Assembly (NCBI RefSeq): GCF_003626735.1
Contig: NZ_RBHX01000001.1
Coordinates: forward strand, 2,914,001 to 2,978,000
Length of the DNA: 64,000 nucleotides
Direction: 5' to 3'
Source of the DNA: Microbacterium sp. CGR2
GTDB lineage: Bacteria > Actinomycetota > Actinomycetes > Actinomycetales > Microbacteriaceae
The translations under genes were made by a program, and so were the position numbers. The notes beneath the pieces are model-generated. The model worked only from the letters and a program-made list of their open reading frames with translations, searched no databases and was not told the origin of the DNA. Below, piece after piece: positions 40,016 to 48,148 of this stretch (position 1 is its first letter; each line of letters opens with the position of its first letter).

Positions 40016-40978
40016 GTGTCCTACGTAAAACCCGCCGAACTCGTCACCCGCATGGTCGATGCCGGTGCGTACAAGATCCAGATGTCCACGAGGGACACCC
40101 TGATCCGATCATTCATGGGCGCAGCCCTGCTGACGATCGCCGCCGCATTCGCCGTCACCGTGTCGACGAACACCGGCCAACCACTTCTCGGCGCGATCCT
40201 GTTCCCGGTGGGCTTCGTCATCCTCTACCTGCTCGGATTCGACCTCCTCACCGGTGTCTTCACGCTTGCGCCCCTCGCCGTCCTCGACCGCCGCCCCGGC
40301 GCCACCATCGGCGCGGTGCTGCGGAACTGGGGACTGGTGTTCATCGGGAACTTCGGTGGCGCATTCCTGGTCGCGGTGCTGATGGCGATCTACTTCACGT
40401 ACGGTTTCACGACGGCGCCGAGCGCGGTCGGCGACGCGATCGGCGAGATCGGTCACGGCCGGACCCTGGGCTACGCGGAGCACGGCGCAGGGGGAATGCT
40501 CACGCTGTTCATCCGCGGGGTGCTCTGCAACTGGATGGTGTCCACCGGTGTGGTGCTCGCGATGATCTCGGACAACGTCGTCGGGAAGATCGTCGCCATG
40601 TGGTTGCCCATCATGCTGTTCTTCTACATGGGCTTCGAGCACTCCATCGTGAACATGTTCCTCTTCCCCTCGGGCCTCCTCCTCGGCGCCGACTTCACGA
40701 TCATGGACTATCTCATCTGGAACGAGATCCCGACCGTCCTCGGCAACCTCGTCGGTGGCCTGCTGTTCGTCGCCATCCCGCTCTACATCACGTACGGTCG
40801 CACCGCGACCCGCAAGGTGCGCGTTCGGCGCGGCAAGGATGCCCGGTCCACGGAGGGCGTCGCAGTCCTCGTGGCATCGGGCGTCGCGGCTACTTCTGCC
40901 CCTCGTGCGGATGCAGAAGCCCACGGTGTCCCCGAAGCCACAGCAGAGCCGGCTGCGGAGCCGGCGAACGTCGGCTGA
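40016..40978 (+). CDS. Formate/nitrite transporter family channel
   Basis: A 320-residue member of the pentameric FNT family with six membrane segments. The central His of the family is in MGFEHSIVNMF (His209), and the pore-lining pattern GNFGGAFLVAVL and FPVGFVILYLLGFDLLTGVF is present. After residue 275 there is a basic, then Ala/Glu-rich cytosolic tail of about 45 residues that is not part of the fold. It starts at GTG behind GGAGG. It converges on the nitrite reductase operon, which argues for nitrite (or nitrate/nitrite) uptake rather than formate; nirC would be the closest name. Confidence 0.9.
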   Translation: MSYVKPAELVTRMVDAGAYKIQMSTRDTLIRSFMGAALLTIAAAFAVTVSTNTGQPLLGAILFPVGFVILYLLGFDLLTGVFTLAPLAVLDRRPGATIGAVLRNWGLVFIGNFGGAFLVAVLMAIYFTYGFTTAPSAVGDAIGEIGHGRTLGYAEHGAGGMLTLFIRGVLCNWMVSTGVVLAMISDNVVGKIVAMWLPIMLFFYMGFEHSIVNMFLFPSGLLLGADFTIMDYLIWNEIPTVLGNLVGGLLFVAIPLYITYGRTATRKVRVRRGKDARSTEGVAVLVASGVAATSAPRADAEAHGVPEATAEPAAEPANVG

Positions 40979-40986
40979 GCAGCAGA

Positions 40987-41022
40987 CGATGGCCCGGCGA
41001 GTTCGCGCTCGCCGGGCCATCG
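40987..41022. terminator. Bidirectional terminator between the channel gene and the nir operon
   Basis: A perfect 15-bp stem (40987-41001 with 41008-41022) with a 6-nt TTCGCG loop lies between two convergent genes, 8 nt after one stop and 28 nt before the other. It would serve both strands. Confidence 0.75.
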
Positions 41023-41049
41023 CGGTCCCGACCTCGGCAGTGCCGAGAC

Positions 41050-42177
41050 TCAGATCTCGGTGACCGCGAGACGATAGCCGCGCTTGACCACTGTCTGCAC
41101 CAGATCGACCCCGGACAGCGCCTCTCGCAGACGGGCGACCGCCACCTCGACGGCGTGTCCGTTGCGGTCGCCGCCCGGCAGCACCCGGCTGATCTCGGCG
41201 CGGGACAGCACCCGCCCTCCCGCCACGAAAAGCGCCTCGACGAGGCCCGCAGACGTGCGTGACAGCGGGATGAACCGGCCGTCGAGGAGAACACCGCCGC
41301 TGCGCACGGCGAGGCGCCCGGCATCCGTCTGGATCCACGGCGCCCGGCCGCCGCCGAAGTGGGCGATCACGCAGCGCGCGAGCGAGCCGAGCCGGCCGCG
41401 GTCCGCGACGATCGTCTCAAGGTCTGCGGCGATGAGCGGCCCCGCGGTGATCGGACCCACGGCCGCCAGCAGCAGGCGCCCCGTGGCCGCACGACGCCGG
41501 ATGCCGTCGAGTGCGCCGGCTTCCTCGGCGACCGCGAGCCACGACGCCGCACCCGGAGCCGAGGTGAACAGGACGGCATCGGCCTCTCCGGTCCCCGCCT
41601 GAAGCGCGGAGCGACGCACGACCTCGGGATCCGGTGGGGGCCCCCACCGATACACCGTGACGCTGACCACGTCGGCACCCGCCCCCGCGAGGAGCTCGTC
41701 GAGCCCATCGGACCCCGCGCCGTGGTGCTGCACGACGATTCGCTTCCCGGCGATTCCCGAAGCGAGCAGGTACTCCCCCACTTCCGCGGAGGTCTCCGAA
41801 TCCGCCACCCAGTCCGCCGTGAACCCGGCCTGCTGGATCGCTCCGTGCGCTTTGGGTCCCCTCGCGACGAAATGCGCACCACGAAGCGCCGCATCGACGC
41901 GCTCGTCGAGACCGTGCTCGTGAGCGGCATCCATCCACCCGCGGAAGCCGACGCCCGTGGTCACGACGACGATGTCAGGCGGGTCAGCGATGAGGTGCTC
42001 GGTGCGTCGCATCAGCTCGGCATCGTCGGCGTTGGCGACGATGCTCAGGGCCGGCGCCCGGTGCACCTGCGCCCCCCGCCGTTCCAGCGCCGTGGCGAGG
42101 TCGACCGAACGACGATCCGCCGCCACGATGATGGTGCAGCCGGCGAGTGCGGAGTCGAGTGTCGACGCCACCGTCAC
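41050..42177 (-). CDS. Uroporphyrinogen-III synthase fused to an OmpR-type winged helix
   Basis: A 375-residue two-domain protein. Residues about 8-260 are HemD-like, with two alternating subdomains (VTTGVGFRGWMDAA, VLFTSAPGAASWLAVAEEAG). Residues about 275-375 are a transcriptional regulatory winged helix: LAVRSGGVLLDGRFIPLSRT, GRVLSRAEISRVL, HAVEVAVARLREAL and TVVKRGYRLAV. Mycobacterial Rv0260c has the same architecture. The GTG at 42175-42177 overlaps cobA as GTGA. It could make the siroheme precursor, regulate the nir operon, or do both; there is no receiver domain. Confidence 0.85.
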   Translation of the reverse strand: MTVASTLDSALAGCTIIVAADRRSVDLATALERRGAQVHRAPALSIVANADDAELMRRTEHLIADPPDIVVVTTGVGFRGWMDAAHEHGLDERVDAALRGAHFVARGPKAHGAIQQAGFTADWVADSETSAEVGEYLLASGIAGKRIVVQHHGAGSDGLDELLAGAGADVVSVTVYRWGPPPDPEVVRRSALQAGTGEADAVLFTSAPGAASWLAVAEEAGALDGIRRRAATGRLLLAAVGPITAGPLIAADLETIVADRGRLGSLARCVIAHFGGGRAPWIQTDAGRLAVRSGGVLLDGRFIPLSRTSAGLVEALFVAGGRVLSRAEISRVLPGGDRNGHAVEVAVARLREALSGVDLVQTVVKRGYRLAVTEI

Positions 42178-42989
42178 GCGCGAGCCTCGGCGAACTGCGA
42201 TGTCGACGGCAGGAGCAGTCCTGCCCGAGCGACGTCGCCGATCACCACGACTGCGGGATTGATCACGTGAGCCTCCTCTGCGTCGGCAACGATAGCGCCG
42301 AGAGTGCTCCGGATCGTGCGCTGTCGCGCGGTGTGTCCGTTCTCGACGATTGCGACGGGGCGATCGGCGGGAATGCCGTGGTGCAGTGCTGACGAGGCGA
42401 GACGCGGCAAGGCGGCGACGCCCATCAGGACGACGGTCGTCACCGACGTGTCGGCGAGAGACGCGAGCGTGCTCTCGGTGAACGGACCCTGACCGTTGAC
42501 GACGTGAAGGGCGGATGCCACGCCGCGATGCGTCACCGGGATCCCGGCCGACTGGGGCACGGAGATCGCGCTGCTCACACCCGGCGTGACCGTCACCGGG
42601 ATGCCGGCCGCTTCGCACGCGAGGACCTCTTCGCCTCCGCGCCCGAGCACGAACGGGTCGCCACCCTTCAGCCGCACGACGCGCCTGCCGGCACGGGCGT
42701 GCGCGACCAGGAGTTCGTTGATCTGCGCCTGCGGTACCGGGTGGTGCCCCGGACGCTTCCCCACATCGATGACCAAGACCTTCGGTCCGAGCTGGGCACG
42801 GATCTCGTCCGCGGGTCCGAGCCGATCGACGACGACGACATCAGCCTCGGCCAGCAGCCGATGCGCGCGCAGGGTCATCAGATCCGCGGGGCCGGGCCCA
42901 CCGCCCACGAGATCGACCCGCCCCGCTCGCCGGACAGTCGAGGGGCGCGTCGTGAGCGGGCTCGCCCGCCGTAGGAACGGGAGCCTCAC
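42174..42989 (-). CDS. cobA: Uroporphyrinogen-III C-methyltransferase (SUMT)
   Basis: A 271-residue SAM-dependent enzyme that methylates uroporphyrinogen III at C2 and C7 to precorrin-2, the first committed step to siroheme. Signatures are VDLVGGGPGPADLMTLRAHR, VVRLKGGDPFVLGRGGEE and TVTPGVSSAISVPQSAGIP. There is no CysG-type dehydrogenase/chelatase domain, so another gene must finish siroheme. It starts at GTG in a GTGA overlap with nirD, so cofactor supply is coupled to the siroheme enzyme. Confidence 0.94.
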   Translation of the reverse strand: MRLPFLRRASPLTTRPSTVRRAGRVDLVGGGPGPADLMTLRAHRLLAEADVVVVDRLGPADEIRAQLGPKVLVIDVGKRPGHHPVPQAQINELLVAHARAGRRVVRLKGGDPFVLGRGGEEVLACEAAGIPVTVTPGVSSAISVPQSAGIPVTHRGVASALHVVNGQGPFTESTLASLADTSVTTVVLMGVAALPRLASSALHHGIPADRPVAIVENGHTARQRTIRSTLGAIVADAEEAHVINPAVVVIGDVARAGLLLPSTSQFAEARA

Positions 42990-43390
42990 GCGTGCACCTC
43001 CTGTCCGGTACCGGCTGCTGTTGCTGCGGCGACTGTGGTTTCCGAGAGGTCGAGCAGCACGGACCCGTCGACCACTCGGATCGGCCAGACGCGCAACGTC
43101 GCATCCGGCTTCCCCTGCGTCTCGAGGCAGACGCCGGTGCGTAGATCGAACACCTGTTTGTGCAAGGGTGAGGCGACCGTCGGAGCATCCCCTCGACTTC
43201 CGACGATCCCGCGCGAGATGACGTTGGCGCCGCTGTAGGGATCGAGATTCGACACGGCGTGCACGGCACCGTCCGCGAGGAGGAAGAGAGCCACCTGCTC
43301 ACTGCCGAGAAGCGCGGCACGACCGCGTTCGACCTCCAGGTCGGTGAGGGCGCAGACCCGGACCATCGTGTGTTCCGCGGTGCCGATCAT
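42986..43390 (-). CDS. nirD: Nitrite reductase (NADH) small subunit
   Basis: A 134-residue Rieske-fold subunit. It has VRVCALTDLEVERGRAAL, NLDPYSGANVISRGIVG and SPLHKQVFDLRTGVCL. The Cys/His pairs of a true Rieske cluster are not complete, as in other NirD proteins, so it is probably structural or electron-guiding without its own cluster. The ATG (43388-43390) overlaps the nirB stop as ATGA. Confidence 0.94.
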   Translation of the reverse strand: MIGTAEHTMVRVCALTDLEVERGRAALLGSEQVALFLLADGAVHAVSNLDPYSGANVISRGIVGSRGDAPTVASPLHKQVFDLRTGVCLETQGKPDATLRVWPIRVVDGSVLLDLSETTVAAATAAGTGQEVHA

Positions 43391-45966
43391 CGCCGCACCT
43401 CCAGAGCCGTGCCGGCGATGAGCACGGCACCCGACCGTCGCTCCTCCGTCGTGGCGGGTCGGATCTGACCGCGCTCGGCCACGTAGGCCAGCGAGGGATC
43501 CGGGGTATCCGCAGCGTTGACGAACGACCGGAACCTCTCGAGCTTCTGCGGGTCGCGCAGCGTCGCCGCCCACTCGTCCTCATAGCGTTCGACGTGGATC
43601 GCCATCGCGGCGTCCAGGTCGTCGCAGATTCCGAGGCTGTCATCGAAGATCACCGAGCGGAGGCCGTCGAGCCCGCCCTCGAGGTCCTCGCACCAGGGGG
43701 CTGTGCGCTGAAGACGATCAGCTGTCCGGATGTAATACATGAAGAACCGATCGATCGCCCTGATGAGTCCCTCGTCGTCCAGATCGGAGGCGAGAAGCTG
43801 CGCGTGCCGCGGTGTGAACCCTCCGTTGCCGCCGACGTACATGTTCCAGCCCGTCTCGGTCGCGATCACGCCGACGTCCTTCGAGCGCGCCTCCGCGCAT
43901 TCGCGGGCGCACCCGGAGACCCCGAGTTTCAGCTTGTGCGGCGCACGCAGCCCGCGGTACCGCAGCTCCAGCTTCACCGCCATCCCCACGGCATCCAGTA
44001 CTCCGAATCGACACCAGGTCGAGCCGACACAGGACTTCACGGTGCGCAGCGACTTGCCGTAGGCGTGTCCGGACTCGAACCCTGCGTCGACGAGCCGCTC
44101 CCAGATCATCGGGAGCTGTTCGAGACGGGCGCCGAACATGTCGATCCGCTGGCCGCCGGTGATCTTCGTGTACAGGGCGAAGTCCTTGGCGATCTGACCG
44201 ATCGCCAGCAGGCCGTCCGGAGTGACCTCGCCACCCGGCATCCGCGGCACCACCGAATAGGTGCCGTCCTTCTGCATGTTCGCCATGACGTGATCGTTGG
44301 TGTCCTGCAGGGCCGCGTTCTCTCCCTCGAGCACGTGCCCGCCGACGAGGGACGAGAGAATGCTGGCGATCGCCGGCTTGCAGATGTCGCAGCCGCGGCC
44401 ACGGCCGAACCGCTCGACGATCGAGCTGAACGTCGACAGCTCCGCCACCCGGACGGCGTCGAACAACTGTCGCCGCGACATGTCGAAGTGCTCGCACAGC
44501 GCATTCGAGACCGTCTGTCCGAGTTTGGTGAGTTCCTGCCCGACGACCTTCTTGACCATGAGGACGCAGGAACCGCACGTCGCGCCCGCCTTCGTGCAGC
44601 CCTTCACTGCGGCGGCATCCCGGCATCCTTCCTCGTGCACGGCCTGGCGGATGCGCCCCGCGGACACGTTCGAGCACGAGCAGACGACAGCCTCATCCGG
44701 AAGCTCTCCGCCCGGAGCCTCATTGCCGCCCTCCGGCAGAAGGTAGGCCGACGGGTCTGCGCCGAGCTTCGCCCCGACGAGAGGACGCAGCGCTCCGTAT
44801 GCCGCGGCGTCGCCGACCAGGATGCCGCCGAGCAGCGTCTGTGCGTCATCCGACAGCACGAGCTTCTTGTACACGCCCGCCACCGGGTCTGCATAGACGA
44901 CGTCGAGGGCGTCCGGGGTGCGGGCGAGCGCATCGCCGAAACTGGCCACGTCGACGCCGGACAGCTTGAGCTTCGCGGATTCGTCGTAGCCGGGGAAACT
45001 CGCGTCGCCTCCGAGCAAGCGGGTGGCCGCCACCTCCGCCATCGCGTAACCGGGCGCGACCAGACCGACGCACCGGTCGTCGAAGTTCGCCACCTCGCCG
45101 ATCGCGAGGATGTCCGGGTCGGAGGTCGAGCATCTTTCGTCGATCAGCACGCCGCCGCGTGGGTGCACATCCAGTTCTGCGTTCCTGGCCAGCTCGTCGC
45201 GAGGTCGCACACCGACGGTGAAGACGACGACATCCGCGCGCTCGAACGACCCGTCCTGGAACTCCAGAGCGGTCACGGCACCGGACTCGTCCGGGTCGAG
45301 CCGCGTGGTCCGAGCCTGGGTGCGCACCCGGATCCCCCGGGCCTCGAGGAGCCGCTTCAACATCCCGCCACCGGCCTGGTCGAGCTGCGCGGACATCAGT
45401 CGATCCGAGTACTGCACGACGGTGGTGTCCACCTCCAGCCCCTGCAGCGCCCCCGCGGCTTCGAGACCGAGCAGCCCTCCGCCGATGACCGCGCCGCGCA
45501 GGGGACGACCGAGCATCTGCGAACGCTTCGCCACGAACTCGCGCAAGGACTGGACATCGTCGAGCGTGCGATACACGAAGCAGCCGGGGAGATCCGCCCC
45601 GTCCACGGCTACTCTCGCCGCGAACGAGCCGGTGGCGAGGACGAGCGTGTCGTAGCCGTATGTGCGCCGCGACCGGGTCCGTACCGACCGCGCGCCGCGA
45701 TCGATGTGCAGCACCCGGTCGTTCGTCACCAGTCGGACGCGCGCATCCTTGAACACCGACCGGTCGAGTTGAAGGTCGTCGGGGGTCGCCCCGGAGAAGA
45801 AGCTCGTCAGTCCGACGCGATCGTAGGGCCCCCGCCCTTCGTCGCCGATCACCGTCACTCGCACGTCGGCATCGGCGCGGCTGAGCAGGCTCTCCACGAA
45901 GCGATGCGCCACCATCCCGGCGCCGATGACCAGGATGTCTTTCGTCGAGGGTGCGGTGTCGTCCAT
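43387..45966 (-). CDS. nirB: Nitrite reductase (NADH) large subunit
   Basis: An 859-residue cytosolic enzyme reducing nitrite to ammonium. Domains in order: FAD/NAD(P)H pyridine nucleotide reductase (DILVIGAGMVAHRFVESLL at 10-28, then ILAIGEVANFDDRC), a BFD-type [2Fe-2S] region (VVCSCSNVSAGRIRQAVHEE, KAGATCGSC), and siroheme/[4Fe-4S] halves with ligands in SCVGSTWCRFG and GVSGCARECAEARS. All cofactor motifs are present. It is first in the nirB-nirD-cobA-hemD/wHTH operon behind AGGAG. Assimilatory function is inferred from the partners. Confidence 0.97.
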   Translation of the reverse strand: MDDTAPSTKDILVIGAGMVAHRFVESLLSRADADVRVTVIGDEGRGPYDRVGLTSFFSGATPDDLQLDRSVFKDARVRLVTNDRVLHIDRGARSVRTRSRRTYGYDTLVLATGSFAARVAVDGADLPGCFVYRTLDDVQSLREFVAKRSQMLGRPLRGAVIGGGLLGLEAAGALQGLEVDTTVVQYSDRLMSAQLDQAGGGMLKRLLEARGIRVRTQARTTRLDPDESGAVTALEFQDGSFERADVVVFTVGVRPRDELARNAELDVHPRGGVLIDERCSTSDPDILAIGEVANFDDRCVGLVAPGYAMAEVAATRLLGGDASFPGYDESAKLKLSGVDVASFGDALARTPDALDVVYADPVAGVYKKLVLSDDAQTLLGGILVGDAAAYGALRPLVGAKLGADPSAYLLPEGGNEAPGGELPDEAVVCSCSNVSAGRIRQAVHEEGCRDAAAVKGCTKAGATCGSCVLMVKKVVGQELTKLGQTVSNALCEHFDMSRRQLFDAVRVAELSTFSSIVERFGRGRGCDICKPAIASILSSLVGGHVLEGENAALQDTNDHVMANMQKDGTYSVVPRMPGGEVTPDGLLAIGQIAKDFALYTKITGGQRIDMFGARLEQLPMIWERLVDAGFESGHAYGKSLRTVKSCVGSTWCRFGVLDAVGMAVKLELRYRGLRAPHKLKLGVSGCARECAEARSKDVGVIATETGWNMYVGGNGGFTPRHAQLLASDLDDEGLIRAIDRFFMYYIRTADRLQRTAPWCEDLEGGLDGLRSVIFDDSLGICDDLDAAMAIHVERYEDEWAATLRDPQKLERFRSFVNAADTPDPSLAYVAERGQIRPATTEERRSGAVLIAGTALEVRR

Positions 45967-46003
45967 GGGGCTCCTGTCGACCGGGGGAAGTGTCGTGCTG
46001 GCG

Positions 46004-46053
46004 ACGATAGGAGCGGCGTGTTTCCCCCGTGTGCTTCTGCGTGTTTCGCCCGT
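46004..46053 (-). promoter_or_regulatory. nirB promoter with 15-nt direct repeats
   Basis: On the minus strand a 15-nt repeat (ACGGGnGAAACACGC) occurs at 46053-46039 and 46030-46016, offset by 23 nt and with one mismatch. A TATCGT -10-like hexamer (46009-46004) follows. The repeats sit where an activator would contact polymerase. The GAAAC core recurs upstream of the nitrite channel gene. Confidence 0.55.
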
Positions 46054-46097
46054 CGAACGATCTCCTCACAGATCGGTAACGACGGTGTGAGAAGAGC

Positions 46098-46127
46098 ATG
46101 ACCTCCTCGCCGAGGCGGGCGTACTAG
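46098..46127 (+). promoter_or_regulatory. Possible promoter of the DUF349 gene
   Basis: ATGACC (46098-46103) and TACTAG (46122-46127) are separated by 18 nt on the plus strand and lie about 55 nt upstream of the start. The match to consensus is moderate. Confidence 0.35.
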
Positions 46128-46180
46128 GCTGAGCCTCGTCCTTTCCGCCTCCCGCGGCCCGACCGCGCAAGGAGAATCAC

Positions 46181-47533
46181 GTGTCTGCCACCGAGCCGTC
46201 GAAGCCGACTCCCCCCATTCCCGCACCGCCCGCGATGCCGATGCCGCGAAAGGCGCCGACGCCGGCGACCGTCGCGCCGGTCACCACTGCGGCGGTGTCC
46301 TCGTCATCCGCCGCCGAATGGGGCAGAGTCGCCGAAGACGGCACCGTCGAGGTCCGCGAGGGGGACACCTGGCGCGTCGTCGGTCAGTACCCTGACGGGA
46401 CCCCCGACGAGGCCCTCGCCTACTTCGTCCGCAAGTTCGAAGACATCGCTTTCAAGGTGCACGCTCTCGAGCAGCGCCAGCAGGCGGGCGGCGCTTCTGC
46501 AAGCGACCTCGCCAAGCAGGCCGGTCACCTCATCGATGAGGCGACGGATGCCGCAGCAGTCGGTGACCTCGCCGGACTCCGTGACCGCCTGAACGCTCTC
46601 ACCGCCTCGCTGTCCGAGGCGACTGAGCAGGAGCAGCAGCGCGCGAAGGAACTCGTCGACCAAGCGATCGCTGAGCGCACGGCGCTCGTCGAGCGCGCAG
46701 AGGCCATCGCCGCGCGCGACCTCAGCAAGGTGCAGTGGAAGCAGGTCACTGCCGAACTGGGAGAGCTGTTCGACGCGTGGCAGGCGCAGCAGCAGAACGG
46801 CCCCCGCCTTTCGAAGAGCGTCTCGCAGCAGCTCTGGAAGCGTTTCCGCGACGCGCGTGCGACGGTCGACAAGCACCGTCGGGCGTTCTATGCAGAACTC
46901 GATGACACGCACAAGGCTGCCCGCGACGTGAAGTCGCGTCTGGTCGAGCGAGCCGAAGCTCTGGCACCGCGCGGGACTGACGGCATTCCCGCCTATCGCA
47001 CACTCCTCGACGACTGGAAGGCGGCCGGCCGCGCAGGGCGCAAGGCCGACGACGCCCTCTGGGCCCGCTTCAAGGCAGCCGGAGATGCGCTCTATGCCGC
47101 GCGCGCCGAGCAGAGCGCCGCGGAAGAGGCCGAGTCCGCCCCGAAGATCGAAGCTCGCGAGGCTCTCCTCGAAGAGGCCAAGGCCGTCGCCGACGAGTCG
47201 AACATCAAGCGCGCACGCGCCCTGCTCACCGGCATCCAACGTCAGTGGGACGAGCTCGGCCGCATCTTCCCCCGGGAGAAGGAACGCGCGCTCGACGACA
47301 AGCTGCGCACCATCGAGCAGGCCCTGAAGGCCCGCGAAGAGGTCGACTGGAAGCGGAACAATCCGGAGACCAAGGCTCGCGCGAACGACATGAGCTCGCA
47401 GCTGCTCGAGGCCATCGAGAAGCTCGAAGCCGAACTCGCCGCGGCCGAGAAGACCGGCGACAAGAAGGCGGCGAAAGCGGCATCCGACGCGCTCGAGGCG
47501 CGTCGCGCGTGGCTGAGCGCTCTCGGCGACTGA
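46181..47533 (+). CDS. DUF349 domain-containing protein
   Basis: A 450-residue protein of the actinobacterial DUF349 family. A Pro-rich N-terminus (residues 1-35) is followed by a small beta region (WGRVAEDGTVEVREGDTW) and then long helical DUF349 repeats (for example QVTAELGELFDAWQAQ, LWKRFRDARATVDKHRR, LWARFKAAGDALYAAR, IQRQWDELGRIFPR), ending in Lys/Glu-rich coiled coil. It has no catalytic motif and is cytosolic. It starts at GTG with AAGGAG. It is divergent from nirB. Function is unknown; the helices suggest a scaffold or nucleic-acid-related role. Confidence 0.88.
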   Translation: MSATEPSKPTPPIPAPPAMPMPRKAPTPATVAPVTTAAVSSSSAAEWGRVAEDGTVEVREGDTWRVVGQYPDGTPDEALAYFVRKFEDIAFKVHALEQRQQAGGASASDLAKQAGHLIDEATDAAAVGDLAGLRDRLNALTASLSEATEQEQQRAKELVDQAIAERTALVERAEAIAARDLSKVQWKQVTAELGELFDAWQAQQQNGPRLSKSVSQQLWKRFRDARATVDKHRRAFYAELDDTHKAARDVKSRLVERAEALAPRGTDGIPAYRTLLDDWKAAGRAGRKADDALWARFKAAGDALYAARAEQSAAEEAESAPKIEAREALLEEAKAVADESNIKRARALLTGIQRQWDELGRIFPREKERALDDKLRTIEQALKAREEVDWKRNNPETKARANDMSSQLLEAIEKLEAELAAAEKTGDKKAAKAASDALEARRAWLSALGD

Positions 47534-47596
47534 GGCGCTTCTCCACAGTTCCGATCATCACCCCCGACGCGGGGTGCGTTGCGCCACACTGGCGTG

Positions 47597-48148
47597 ATGC
47601 ACCCCGCGTTCTTGTACCTGCCGGGAGCCCGTCTCAGCCAGTCGGAACTCAGCTCCGCACGGATCGACGGGCATGTGGTCGAAGTCGGCGATGCCTACAT
47701 CCCGGCAGATCTCATCGAAGACGCCGATGTCCGCGCGCAGAGTCTCATCCGACTGGTGCGACCGGGTACGGCGGCTTCCGGACCGACCGCCGCCTGGGTC
47801 CACGGGGCCGGTGACGCACCGCCGGTCGTTCACCATGTGAAACGGTCCGTCGAGCGGAGGCTCCGCCCGCACACCAGCGCCCGACTCGTCTTCCACGACA
47901 GCCTGCTCGCGGCATCCGACGTCCAGAGGCTCGGCGGCATCGACGTGTCGACTCCAGAGCGCACCATGCTCGATCTCGCGACGACCCTGCATCGCGACCC
48001 ACGCGTGATGCTCTGGATACAGCGACTCGCGCTGATATTCCCCGAGCTTCCGGCTGCCGCGGGCGATCGTCTGCGCGCGATGCGGCGCGTGCCGGGGAGC
48101 CGAGTGGCTCTGAGCGCTCTGGAGCGGCTGGTCGTCAGGACGAGGTGA
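47597..48148 (+). CDS. AbiEi-like antitoxin-family protein, orphan
   Basis: A 183-residue protein. The N-terminal part (RLSQSELSSARIDGHVVEVG) resembles a winged-helix promoter-recognition segment and IDVSTPERTMLDLATTLHRD resembles the PERTxxDL block of type IV AbiEi antitoxin-like proteins. I chose the ATG at 47597, the start of MHPAFLYLPGARLS. No AbiEii nucleotidyltransferase toxin lies beside it: the upstream gene is DUF349 and the downstream gene is convergent rel, overlapped by 14 nt. It may be an orphan regulator. Family assignment is moderate. Confidence 0.55.
   Translation: MHPAFLYLPGARLSQSELSSARIDGHVVEVGDAYIPADLIEDADVRAQSLIRLVRPGTAASGPTAAWVHGAGDAPPVVHHVKRSVERRLRPHTSARLVFHDSLLAASDVQRLGGIDVSTPERTMLDLATTLHRDPRVMLWIQRLALIFPELPAAAGDRLRAMRRVPGSRVALSALERLVVRTR

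Noticed and set aside
42986..43390. NirD as a true Rieske iron-sulfur protein
   Set aside because: The fold motifs match NirD but the full set of two Cys and two His ligands is not present.
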